Shown here: positions 25,388 to 38,000 of the stretch, in pieces
Position numbering within the stretch: position 1 is the stretch's first letter
How the letters are laid out: every line of letters begins with the position of its first letter
NCBI GenBank assembly: GCA_013397075.1
Contig: VWZS01000217.1
Span: 69,255-133,254 of the forward strand
Origin: Rhabdornis inornatus
Lineage: Eukaryota > Chordata > Aves > Passeriformes > Rhabdornithidae
Length of the DNA stretch: 64,000 nt
Reading direction: 5' to 3'
The notes under the pieces: generated by a model
Seen by the model: the letters and a program-made list of their open reading frames with translations, nothing else
The model's database searches: none
Told to the model about the DNA's origin: nothing
Made by a program: the position numbers and the translations under genes

Positions 25388-25430
25388 AAAACATACATAC
25401 ATACAACATAATACATACATAATACATAGA
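25388..25430 (+). repeat. Imperfect CATA/ATAC microsatellite
   Basis: Repeated CATA units are interrupted by AACATA and AATACATA variants, as expected of an ageing tetranucleotide repeat. Confidence 0.85.
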
Positions 25431-27150
25431 ACATAAACTAGCATGAAACCAAAAAAGACAACATTCAATGAGGGCAAGTAGCAATAAAGGGAAGTATATA
25501 AATACAGACTAAAGAACAGCTAGCAGTACTACAGAAAAGGAAGTGAATGTAAAATGGGTCACAACTGAGTAGGAGTCAAAAGAATGACAAGAGTACAAAA
25601 CCAAAACTAAAATGTTCTAATTCAGAGATGTATTAGTACTCCCATCAAAACACAGAAAGCAGTGATTACGTGCACATTCAAAGCATCCAGCTTCTTGCTT
25701 AACATTTCAGCAAAATATACGTAGAGGTGGCAAGAGAGATCAGAGGACAGCAACAATGGCCAGAGGTCTTAAAAATGCAAGAGGGAGGATACAAGAAGCC
25801 TTAATTCATATGGAAGAGTAGATATGATATTAACTGAAGTCATATAGCTAGGATCCTAGAAACAGAGTTCTGGTTCACAATCAGTCCATAAACCCTTCAG
25901 AGATTAACATTTTGTCCAACAAACAATTTTGACCTTAAACACAAAACAGAAGCCTATATGGGTACGTGTAAAAACAACTGCAGCATTGAATAGAGCCATA
26001 AGAAAACATAATGGAACAGAAAAAATCTGTGTAGGGTTACCATCAAAAAAGTCTGTATATTTCTCTACCTTTATTCCAGTTTCAAGTTTCATCAAGAGCT
26101 ATGAAAGCAACTGTGGCTGGGGTAAGCTTGAATGGCTGGACAGAAATGTGGTAAGAATTTCAGGGTGAACTGAAAAGACCTTTCTTTTACAGTGCAATCA
26201 GTCAAACCTGAGATTCATGCCCTTCACATGGCCAGTCTATAAATTACAGGACAATAAATCAACCAAATCGAAACAGGATGTGCAGGGCAGTTGCTGTGTT
26301 TCTCAAACACCTCCTCTGGGATGCATATGCAAGACACCCAAGGGGGTTTGCGGCAACTTCCAGCCCAGGTGATGCATATGCTCAAAATGGTCCAGAACTA
26401 ATTATAAAACTAGATCCCGTAACAAAATCAACTGCTTGTCTTTCTGTCAACATTTGCAGTGTGCTGCAGGAACCTCCAAGAACACCTTTGTATGCCATCA
26501 GAGTCCAAGGTTATTTTTTCCTCAAGTTTTAGTTATGTTAGCCTAGAGCTTCTCCACATTCCCTCTGTTAACAGCTAAGGCTGCATAAAGTAACTATGTA
26601 AGTGCTAGAAAAATGTTCAATTGACACAGTTGTTTGATGGAGAATTTCAAGTTGGGTAAGGGCATCCCTTTACAGGAAAGTGGAATGAAAGTTGTTGCAG
26701 TTCAGCCTCAAACTCCATCACAGGTTCCTTTATCCACCAAAATATAAGTTCTGCCTTAGTACAGAGATTGTTCAACACTTTCCACTCTTAAAATGTATTT
26801 TCATTGCTTACAACTTTGCCAAAATAGCAGTTTGGGCTGAAACTTTCCACACCAGATGCCTGCCTGAGGCTGAATTTTTTGCACAAGTTTCAGTTTAGAT
26901 GTTCTAGAAAATGAAGATACGTTTTTCAACATTAAAAGCTTTTGGCAATCCTTTCTTCAAGAAAGAAAGCTTTGTAAGAGTAGATAAAATCTTCTACTCC
27001 ATCAGATGGTTCAATGACACTGAGGGGTGCACATATACCCTGATTCGGCAGCTGGAGGCCTTTTTTAAGTTTGCCCAGTGACTCAAAGCTCCATAGTCCG
27101 CATCCTCACTTTTCACACTTTTCTGTCAAGCTAGAGTCCTGACCAGACCA

Positions 27151-27295
27151 GCAGACACCCTCCCTGGGGGACAACATGTGATTTCAATCAGCTGTGGACC
27201 ATGTCAGATCACAGCTGAAATCAAAGCTCAATTCAGAGCGTGCTTTTCCCTCTCCTGCCAGTTGAGCTATGCAAAGGGCCATGCTGGGTGTCTGC
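27151..27295. repeat. Nested inverted repeats (outer 10-bp arms, inner interrupted stem)
   Basis: The outer arms GCAGACACCC (27151-27160) and GGGTGTCTGC (27286-27295) are exact complements. Inside them, 27179-27196 pairs with 27210-27223 through TGATTTCA and AGCTGTG, with a 4-base bulge in the left arm. The arrangement could be a small non-autonomous DNA transposon remnant, a structured element or coincidence. Confidence 0.45.
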
Positions 27296-28191
27296 TTTAG
27301 AAGGAAACAGTGAAAGAACTTTAAAAACTAAACCCAAAAAAACAACCCACCAAGCACACAAAGAAATAACAGCAACCACACCATATCTGGAGACTGGGTG
27401 GGCTGAAGGAATGAAGTGAGCTGGAAGAAGATGGAGAGAGTCTGGAGCAGTGAGACAGAGTTTGCTAATGAAGAAATAGGTAAGGTCTCTCCAGGAGGCA
27501 CCCCAACCAACTTACTCAGGTATAGCAATTGGGTGCTAACAGTAACAGATGAAAAGCATCTAGAAATGTATAGAATTTATTTTGTGCAGGTACCTTCAAG
27601 TCTGGCATTTCCTTACATTATAAAACTCTGCATGACAGCATTATTGAAGGTCCATTGTTCTGCATCTGAATCACTACTTTACAGTGTCCACACACATGTT
27701 GTGAAGAGTGGAATTAGATGCTACAGCGGAGCCAGCCTAGCAGGGACTCCTTGGAGACCAAACATGATTCTTTTCTTCCCATTCCCTGACACATTTTCCT
27801 CCTTCCTTCTACCATTCTGGAAGCCACTGGATTCCTCCATGAGGTGACTGAATCTGACAACTCAGCAAAAAGTTAATCCAGAAAAGAACGGTAGGAAAGA
27901 AAACCAGGAAGGAAGCATACAGGCATTTTCTCAGTGAACTGGCTCCCAGTGAAGATGAAAAGCACCCCATCTGGCAGTAGGAAGGTGGCAGGACCACACC
28001 GCAGGGAGAATGGGGGAGGAAATCAAGGCCTACCCTTTCTTTTCAGATAAAGGCTTTCACCATGACAAGCTGAAGGACATTTTTACAAAAGTTACAGTGT
28101 GACACAACAATTGCTTAAATCTCCCCACTGATTGGGACCCCTAGAAAAAGAAGATCCTTCCAGATAACATGTCAAAACTATCGATATTTCT

Positions 28192-28235
28192 TCATTCACA
28201 GTCACAAGTCAAGTCATTCACAGTCACAAGTCAAG
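28192..28235 (+). repeat. Perfect 22-bp tandem duplication
   Basis: The unit begins TCATTCACAGTCACAAG and occupies 28192-28213 and 28214-28235 without a mismatch. This is a young replication-slippage duplication. Confidence 0.95.
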
Positions 28236-30489
28236 TCACATGCTGTAATTATTTCACTTTAGCAATGCTTCAGTGACTCACAGGCTGGTGTGCAGTATAT
28301 TACCCACAAAGAACTCATCTTTCTTGTTTAGCTCATATCTATGTGGTTAGAAAACAATATAGTTTTATGCAGTCACTCTTATTTTTCTGTAGTTCAGTCA
28401 CACTGGACCAATTGTATCCAGGGGCAGCCCACCCACTTCAAGATTAAAACTAGAAAAATAACTCTTCTGTTTTCATTAAAAGTTCTTCCTCCTTCACCCA
28501 CATTACAACTGCACCCATACTCAAACAGCACACTCCAGAAAAAGTTCTGAAGAGTTCTTTTTCTGTTTTTCATACCTAACAGCCTGCTGACCCCACCACA
28601 ACACCAAATCCTGGCAATCCCTGCAGTTAAAATAAATAAATAGGCACTTAAACCCACCTCAAAAAAGGGATCAGGTGAACCAGCTCCCAGCTGCAATACT
28701 TGTGTTTGAAAATCACAGCAGCAAGTGGCCTGAGAAGCAGCACTTCTGTTCCTGCACTGAACAGCCCAGCCTTTGTTTGGGTCTGACACTTAGCAGGTGG
28801 GCTGCTGTGACCAGAGTGAGTCACACAAGAAGCCTGTGGTCCCCCACATACCTGTTGGACAGTGCTAGTCAAGACTCCCCAAAGTTTCAGAGAGACCTGG
28901 GGAGAAAAGCTCTTTTCACGCCATGGGTAGGAGCAAGGATGCTAATAGTAATTGTGAAGTTGCTGATTATCCTGAGCATGCAGAAAGACGTGCATGACCT
29001 AGCTTTCCAGATGATTCTCTGCAGGTCAGTCCTTACTGCACAGACAGACTAATCTGGCTGTGGCCTTTCCCCGCCCCACAGTCCTTCTGGGCAGAGCTGG
29101 GTCTGCATCACAGATATGAAGCGTGAAGTGTCCTGAAGTGGGGAAGGGCTTACCACACCACTCTCCAGCTTCACACTAGCACCATTGATCACACCGGCTG
29201 ACATGAAAGACTCGTGCACTTGGGAAAAAAAGGGAAAATAACAAAAACCCCACCATACACTAAGCAGCCTGCAGCAAGAATCAAAGATTATTGCATCACA
29301 TTCTTGTGCTGCATTCAGGGCTTTTTTGGCCTGAGCCCTCTTCCTGACCTCATCTACCACGACTATCCTCCAAGTTCTGTCTCAGAGCTCATTTCCTCAT
29401 GGGAGCTCAACAGTCAGAACTACAGCTACACATGCACATGAAAAAAACTAAATATGCACACACTGTCCAAATAAGCTCTCAAAGAACAAACTTTCAGTTG
29501 GTTTACTCATCTTGTTTCAGCAATCTACTTTTTTCCAGCCTGTTTTTCTTATCTTCAATATATTGATTTTATTGCAGGATGCTTTTGAAATCAGAACATC
29601 AGATATGACTTCCCAACATAGGATTAGTGACAGGAAGCCTCTGGTGGAGGCTTCTCTGGGCTCCTGGAAGTTGGAATATACATTTTTCTAAGGAACTCCA
29701 TCTCTTTCTAGACTGTCAAGTGCTGAGTGCTTTTAACATTACATGCTTAATTGAAAACACCTTTACACTCACTCATGTGAGTTGGGTATACTAATCCTGA
29801 ACATAAAATATGTCCTCTCAGAGTTTTAAATAATCAGTGTTAACATTTATACTTAAACACTCCAACTGCAATAAATACTTAGTTTAAAAATGGTTGCAAG
29901 TATGTATCACATCGAAAAATAAAGTAGAGCTGTAAGAAGTCTGTAAGGACACACAGTAAAGAAAACAACAAGACTCAGCTGCCACCAAATAGTAAGTCCA
30001 CTAAATAAATTTGTATTAAATGTGTTAAAAAAAAATCACATTTTCCTTTTTCCCCTCAGGAAGAGTGGATACTAACTTTAGTAATTTAGTTTACAGATAA
30101 CAAACAGGAAAGAATTTCTCTGAGAGAGATGAAAGGATTTAGGTAGCACTGTACATACAATTAGAATTCCCAAATGTTTGTATCATTGGCAGTTCCTGTG
30201 GGTGCTAGGGAAAGATTAGGCTTGATTAAATTGCAGACTGTGCAAGTTTATTTATAAACTCAGTTGTGAAACACATAATAAAAATCTATTTGAGACAAAA
30301 CTCAGAATTTGTTTGTAAATCTGAACTAAGTTTCCCAGTTATTTTCAACCTAAAACTCCTTTGTGTTGATGTGAGCTGAGAAATAAATGAAGTCCCTTGA
30401 AAGTGTTAGATGGACAATTAAGCAGAAGAGAAAAAAACTACTTCAGTTCAAGATTTCAAAGTAGATATTTCACTGCCTATTTGGAAAAA

Positions 30490-30620
30490 CAGAGATTTCC
30501 GATGTGTTTGTCACATGGTTGTTGTTCCACATGGTAATGATCTATTCAGTTCAACTGCCATTTATTTTCAGCAGTAATTACTCATTAGCAGATGCATTTT
30601 GTCATGACAAGATTTTGCTA
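30490..30620. promoter_or_regulatory. Candidate conserved non-coding block
   Basis: The block holds TAATTA at 30575-30580, CATTAG just after it and a GATGCA word, and has no repeat signature. This rests on texture only; no alignment was possible. Confidence 0.2.
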
Positions 30621-31309
30621 TTGTGAAAAGTATTTCCTGGGTAGTTTGAAAGTCCTACCAAATTCTAAACCATATGCCCAGAAGGTTGATTCAAAAATTG
30701 AAATTCTAAGGAAAAAACCCCCCAGCAACATACTTCAATGAAGAAATTGAGGTCAGAGAGGGAAGGCCATATAAGTGTAGCAGAAGGTTCCATTTGGTCC
30801 ATGCTTTTCTTGAGAAATGTCCAGGTCAAACAGACAACGAAGTATTCCTATTCCTCATGGGGAAAATTAAGGTACTCATTACTGACCAAACAGGATATAA
30901 ACCTAATCTAACAATACTGAACATAGATGTGAAAGTTGTGTTAGAGTTTACAGTCAATACTGAAGAAACTGAATTTAACCTGTTCAACCCACTCCCCAGA
31001 ATACTTTTCAGGGAGGAGCACATTCAGCCATTTTTTAGTTTTCAAACCTGTCCAAAAATTATCTGACTGTATTTGGCTTAATGCACTTAAGAGAAGAAAG
31101 AGAAGAAAGCAATTATGTTCCTGAAAGAGTTTAGACAGTCCAAAAGCAACCATTTCTTTTCAGGAACTTGGATTTAGACTCATTACACAAGATCCTCAAA
31201 ATGTAGGTAAAAGAACAGCAAACTTTTGCTGCTAACTTGGCATGTGGGAACAACAAAAACCCCAAAACAATTAAAATTACAAGTCAGAGCATGAAATATT
31301 CCCTCCTTT

Positions 31310-31870
31310 GATTTTTTTTTTGTGTTGTCTCGGTTTGTCTAGGCTTTGAAAATGTCCTACATTGCCTGTGTGCCAGAGAAATTGCCTTTTCAAGACACAG
31401 CTCTAAGCAGTTGTTTATGTGAAATACACTGCTGAGTTAGCCTTCACCCCCCAGGTCTAATCATAAATTATACTGCCAGGCAGATTTTATAAAAGCTTTT
31501 AGCTCTGATTTAGCCATGGAGATTGAAAATACAACGCAAAAATGGAAAAAAGCAGTTATTGATGGAATATTCTCTTACTTAAGCCATATGTTAAGGCTCT
31601 CTAACACAAATCCTGTTTCAGTCACTTAGGCAAAAGACAAACCTCAGCCCTTCAGGGTTTTTCACAGTATTACAGAGGCTGAAGAACTGAATTAGCAAAA
31701 AAGCCTTGAAAGCAATAAAGGGGCTTGCGTAGGGTAGAGCTAATTGGCAAGAATTGTGCATAGAAAATGCCAATATGGGAAATGCTCTGAGGTGGATTAA
31801 GCTGCCACTTGATGCCCAAAATCCCAGGTTAATGCATTAGCATGTCCAAACAGAGTAAGATCCTATGAGA
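31310..31870. promoter_or_regulatory. Candidate conserved non-coding block
   Basis: About 560 bases of balanced, repeat-free sequence with several ATTA/TAAT and CCAAT-like words, between simple-repeat-rich neighbours. Conservation was not measured. Confidence 0.17.
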
Positions 31871-33900
31871 AAGTCAAAGTTTTCACAGTCTGTTTGGGGT
31901 ATTTTCTCAGCCAGCCACCTCATTCTCCGTAACAGATGCCTCTGAGAGTAAAGAAAGTAAAACATCCTTCCTTACGTTCATTTTTGTAATGCAAACATTA
32001 TTCACACAGCAGACTATAAGAATATGCTTCTTTTTAAATTCTCCTTACTTACATAATAATTATACAAATGTGCTTGGGTTTTGTGTCCACAGCAATTAAT
32101 CCCTGTTTTGCAGGATTAAAGATTACAGTGGACTACTTTAAAAACAGCCCAAAACACAAACAACCCTTTTGAGAGAAAAGGTGCTTCTTTTGCTCTGAGG
32201 AACCCTGCAAGTTGAATTTCAATGCTTCCAACATCTGCTTTCTGAAAAACACCATTCACAAAGCTGAAAACAATCTGTTGTTCTTCAACTGCAGCGATTG
32301 GTTAGAGCTGACAAACGTTTGAAACAAATCTGAAAATAATATTCAAAAGATATCCAATTCCAAGAGTATTGCACTACTTACATTAGAACATGCAGAGAAA
32401 ATACACTCTTTAATCCCAAGAAAATCACATATGAAAAATATGTACAGCAGTTTGAAAAACAATTCTTCTCTAGTGTAGTAAATCATATTCAGCTATGAGA
32501 CATCTTATTAACTAAAAATAACCTTTTAATGACCTTTAAGCTCAACATTAATTCACTCTGTTGGTAGCTGTCCTCTCAAAAAAAAAGAAAAAAATTGAAG
32601 CTTCTCAGGTGTGGGTTGAATCGATTTTCCTGTTCTGTTTCATTGTCATTTTAATTCAGACTTCTCAATCTCTGTCTAGCTTCTTTTTACGGAGTTAATA
32701 TAACACTTGGCAAATAAAAAAGTAAGGATACTTGTATTTACCTCTCCCTCCCGTGTCACTCACCTCTCCCCCCATAAAGTGCAATCTACAGCCTCTCCAT
32801 TTGTCACAGTTGTTGCTCTTATCCTAAGACCAAGGGAACTCTTTTTATATCTTTTAAGGCAATCTTTTGGCAAGTCAAAGGTAAGTCTTTACACAAGAAG
32901 CTGATGCCCTGAAGTCAGATTTATCTTTTAAGTAGGAAGCTTCTATTTAAGTAGGAAGGATTCGAGCTTAATTTAAATTTTCCTTATGTTGTTTCACGAG
33001 TTGATGAAAATTGCATTTAAAGCCCAGAAATCAGTCGTTACAAAAGGAAGAGATTTGGCATGCTCATCAAAGCTTTAAACTGTCTCCTTCAATAGCTAGT
33101 ATGAGAACATTTTAAGAAATACTTAAAGCAGAATAATGGACATCTAGTTCAGAGGTCCTTAAAAAAACAAGACCAGACAAGTCATCATATGTTTCTGTAG
33201 GGGTGTATTTGACCTTAGTCTACCACTGTAAACATAAAATGGACCACTGAACCACAATGGTAGCAAGACAAGGCAAGTAGTTAATGTTTTACCAGTCCAT
33301 GCTCTTAACACTTTGTGTCACAGATACCCATCTCTCTCACTATCAACACACCTCTAAGAAGAAACAAACTTCCACTGCACTATCTCCTCTTTCAAAGAGA
33401 TCCTGCATTAACTTCTAGAAAACCAGTAATAAACTTTCTCAATCTCTATGCAAAGGCATCAGTTCTTTGTAATCATCTGCCTTATCCTCCAAACAAAATG
33501 TCTGCTGCTACTGGCGGACCTGACCTTTAGCAGAACTCACTGCATGGATGCTGTCAGACTGGAGAAGCTGCAGAAGCTCACCCCATCACTCAGCCTGCCT
33601 GTCCTGTTGGTTGTTCTTCCCTTCCACTGTTGAGATTCATAACATTTAACTACAAATGAAAGAAGCAAATGTCTCCATTTTGGCTGGCATTGGAAGAACA
33701 AAGGAAAATTATGACAAACTAATGAGGAAAACAAGACAAACTGAGGAAACATGTTATGCTTTATCTGAAGGTGGGAGAATGTATGGTGAAAACAGAAAGC
33801 ATTGAAGTAGATGAACTATTGGATTATAAAGATATTAATGACCTCAAAATTATCATGAAGATAGCATATATAATCATCTGGCCTTACAAAACGTTAAACA

Positions 33901-33932
33901 TTTTTTAAATTTAAAAAAAAAAAATTTTTAAA
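33901..33932. repeat. A/T low-complexity block with self-complementarity
   Basis: T-runs, AAATTTAAA and an A12 run are followed by TTTTTAAA. The sequence can fold on itself, but its composition alone explains that. Confidence 0.8.
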
Positions 33933-35033
33933 GAAAGATAATCAGTGTGGTTCCATATTTGGGACTCACAAAGTTACTGAATAATGCTCTGCATAATTGT
34001 TTCTCTCCTGTACAAATATTTACATTGTATTAGTGGAAGAGAAGCCCATACTCTTCCATCCCTGGATTAAAGCATCACCACCAAGTTACACAAGAAGTCA
34101 TGGCTAACTGGAAACAGCTGCTAAGCCACTTGCATCTCTGTTGTTTTGTAATACCCACTAGTAACTCAGAAGGATCATATCTTACATCTGCTTCTCTTCA
34201 CTTCTACATCAAAGTCTTAATAGATAGCTTGTAAGAGAAGTTGTCATTGAAGCTAGGTCTTGAGGAGAGGCACAGAAAGTTGTGCTGCAGCTGCTGCAGA
34301 TGTTCCTCTGTATGTTTACTAATAGCTGCCTGCTGAGTTTTAACATATTTGGAGCCAGGATTTCCAGATGTCTCCTCCAAAATTAATACAATCAACCAGG
34401 AAGTTTACAGAAGTAAGATGATCTAAAAATTTCTATTTTCTCACAATTTTATTTCTGATTCCTGCAGAGGAACTGTACACCACAAAACAGATTTGCTAGC
34501 CTAACATAAATATGCACTACAACAGCATACCAAATAAAAGTTCTGCAGAAGATCCCAGATCATAAATCAACACTTTTATGTACCAGAGACAGTCCTTGAC
34601 GCTCAGCAGCACTGGTCAAGCCACTGCATTGCCTCCTCCTAGTGCTACTCATATGTCATCAGCACACCAAAATAGGAGCTAAGGGCCTGGCCTGACATTA
34701 ATGCCCGTCACCTTTAAGGAGACATTATCCATAAAGTCTGACAGTATAAATGAGATACAGACTCAACACACTAAAATCTAATGAAAATTCACACCAGCAT
34801 AAATTTTAACGTTGTTTTGTCCATCCTATCCTACACTGTTCTCAAGCAAACTCATCTAGTTTGTTTTCCAAAAAAAGTTATTTAAACAAAAAAGAGAAAC
34901 TAAGATATGATTCACACCCCCAAACTTTCAAGCCACATTTTATTATAAAATGAAACCCTGCCAAGTCCCTTTATCAAATTTATCAAATATTTCCTACTCC
35001 TACTGAAGAATTAATGTGCAGCCACTCTTTATC

Positions 35034-35063
35034 AAAAAAAATAAAATAAAATAAAATAAAATA
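35034..35063 (+). repeat. (AAAAT)n microsatellite
   Basis: An A7 lead runs into four AAAAT units and then A-rich sequence. It lies in presumed intron. Confidence 0.95.
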
Positions 35064-38000
35064 GAAAAAAACAGACTGTACTGAGGAATCCAGCTTCAGT
35101 GTATGTTGCATCTTACTCAAGAAGCCAAACTGTTTCCAGCCAGCAATACACAATTGCCTCTGATTATGATAGAACAGGCACTTATAGTTCAGTGAAAATT
35201 TTGCAAAGATGTACACACACAAAACAGGTGTGTGTATTTACAGACTTTCTTACCTCCTGCCAGAATTTTTTCTTTAAACAACTACTGCTTTTCCTAATGG
35301 AATGAACATTTCTAAAGCCCTGAAAATCTAGCTGCAATTAGACAATATAAATCAAACCACAGTAATGAAACACACAGATGACCCAGTTTTCTAACCAATA
35401 TAGCAAGAAGGATTTTTTTAAAGTATTTCTAGTGATTTTTAGCATTACTATGCAATCTATTTTTGTCTGTTAGAGAGTTATTGTCCCTTCCTGGAAAATT
35501 CTTTTTTGTTCTGAAAAAAAAAAAAATGCCCCCAAACCAAAACCCAAGACCAAAGTATGTAAAACAAAGCAAAACAAACAAGGAAACACTTATGCACTAC
35601 AGCTAAATGACAGTTCTATATGGGGAAGAGACATAATTCAAACTTTCCTCCACCACAAGAATTAATTATATCTAACACAGACAAGACTTTCAAAGTCTTT
35701 ACCTGGTATGAGTGAACAAGAACACAACTCAGGACTTCTGTCTGAAATGTGTCCAGCTTTGTTCGCTGTTTCAGAGCAAACTAACCTGTCTAGTTTGTGC
35801 CAACAATTCCATTCTTGTCAAACTCTGTAATACAGACCTACAAAAATTAGTGACTTCATAAACTTTCAAGTTTTAAGAAAGTCCCCAGAAAATTCTTCAT
35901 CAGCTTGTTATCAGGCACCATCAGCTGGTAAATGGCAGGCTGAAACAATTGCAAACTATTCTGGAGAATACTTCACTAAGTTAGAAAGAAATTTGACAAA
36001 AGCGCATTTCAAAACAGTCTTGGCCCAATATCCTTCCCCAAACAAGCATAGTGGACTTGTTACTGACTAACATCCAAACTGTTGCTATAGGAGCTTATCC
36101 ATCAGCCTCTCATCTACTCTGCACCTCTCTATTTTCTTTGTCTTTCTGAGTTAAAAGTAATTTTGAAAATGTGAGGAGGATAGCAGTAAGACTTTGAACC
36201 TGAGAACAACAGACTCTGCAAAGAACTAGTGTTTCCTTATTAACCCTGGGATAAGAAAAAACAACAAAGCCATCATTCACTTTCAGAAAGAACATCTTAT
36301 AACTTAGAGATCAAATTTTACTGTCCTCACTTCAGTCATACATGACCACAAACAAAATGGTTGCTCTCACTGAAGCTACAGCAGAGCCCTCTTTTTAGAT
36401 AAAAAAATTACAAATTGTCTCTCAGACCTAAAATTATTGTTTGAATACTAATTATTTTTTATAACACGTAAATGTCAGCTTAGAACAACAAACAACTGTA
36501 TGAAGCAACTCTTCATTTCAAAGGTGGCAGCTACAGGTAAACAAAATACTGTGCTAGAATACTGCAGTGACAGAAGCTACATACTTTTTAGTTTCTACAA
36601 CACTGCAGACTCTGGAGTATATTCCTACAATGGCTAAAAAGAAGTAGAAGTTAGGCAGTATTGAATGCTTTTCTCTGAATATAGCTGTAGGAAAGCTTTC
36701 CACTCAGCAAAGAAAGGACTGGAATCTGCTCTTGATTCACTAATATTCAATATAACGCATACAATTTACCAAATGTCTGTGTGATTTAGCACCTCAAGTT
36801 TTTTCTTTTTTCCATCTGCAAAACTATAGCTCCCCTTAGCCTTTTCTATTTTAAGAGGACAAGTCACCTACCAAGAATTGCTCTGTACCAAAAGCTGAGC
36901 TCTGCCTTGAAACAAAGGCACACAGTTCAATTTACCTTTCAAAAGGAGCAAGCAGGTAATTCTATTTAGCTATAACTAACGTATAACTTACGACCCAGTA
37001 GTAAGTGACACTAATGCCAACATTCAAGAACTAAAGGTAGTAATAATGATCTGGGATGATGCCTCTTATTTTATGAAAATTATAAAGCCAGTATGTTACT
37101 CAGTATAGCTGCTGTCAACCCTTATTGTGTTAGCCATCATGCACAAGTCAGCAAAGTGTTTTAGTAACTGGAAAACTCTGTCTAGATCTTTATCAAGAGC
37201 TGATCAGAATAATAAGATCACAAGGATTTGTGCATCCATTTAATTAAAATAAAATCTTCCTTACTGCAGCATGTACTTCATCACACTTCAGCAAACCAAC
37301 TCCACTCCATCACTGTTTAAGTAACTTTTCTATGGCAAAACCATCTATTCTGTTACAATAAATTTAGATCAAATCATAAATGTTTTACTCAATAGACTTT
37401 GTTCTAGACTTTGTGTCATAGAAATATCAGACTGTTAAGGCTTTGAGAGATAGAGTTCAGTCTGACTAGGTCTTTTTCTTGATCCTCAAATCAAAGAATT
37501 TAAACATATTAAGCTGTGAATTGCAAACTATTTATAAATTAAAATGTAGGAGAATATGAGCCATTCACAAAAGATTCAACAGATTTTTCCATCTTAGGAC
37601 ACTCATGTCCCAAAGACAAACACTGCTTTTGTTCCAAAAATAATTAGGATAATGACAAAAGGTCCAGTGTTTTATCTACTGTTCTCTGTCTCTTGCTCTC
37701 CTCTTCCCAAAGACTTCTGAAACATCCATGGCTATTATCTGCAACATTTCTCTCTAAGCCTCTTTTAGCCCCATGATTTATAGACTCCAGAAGTGAAAAA
37801 AAATAGTCCCAAATATAATGAGGTGGAAGAAATAAAGCTAGTTAATAGTGTTCTAGGAACAACCTTTTGCAGGATTTTTCAAATAACGTGCCAACTTCTA
37901 TGAAGTTCTAGAAGACTGTTTTAGCATGAGGTGTGTTTCAACATATACTCCACCGTTAAAGGTGTATTAGCTCTCACTGAAGCCAAGTGGAGTTTTACAC

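Larger units (their letters stand above)
8854..28190 (-). other. LHFPL2: Presumed 5' intron of LHFPL2, first part
   Basis: No exon, RNA gene or intact mobile element could be supported in these 19 kb. The content is AT-rich unique-looking sequence with minor simple repeats: A14 at 14746-14759, (AAAC)5 at 21550-21570 and a CATA-type run at 25388-25430. It also holds a G-quadruplex motif at 25190-25218, a 57-base partial duplication at 10222-10310 and nested inverted repeats at 27151-27295. The longest reading frame (17091-17588, minus, 165 residues) has no recognisable domain and is probably chance. Assignment to LHFPL2 rests on gene orientation and the missing 5' exons; part could be upstream flank. 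Confidence 0.55.

Noticed and set aside
27416..27847. 143-codon plus-strand open frame
   Set aside because: No family resemblance, mixed composition and no signals around it; probably chance.
37418..37480. Possible ancient minus-strand CR1 tail
   Set aside because: Only scattered similarity to the inverted CR1 end; no diagnostic word survives.
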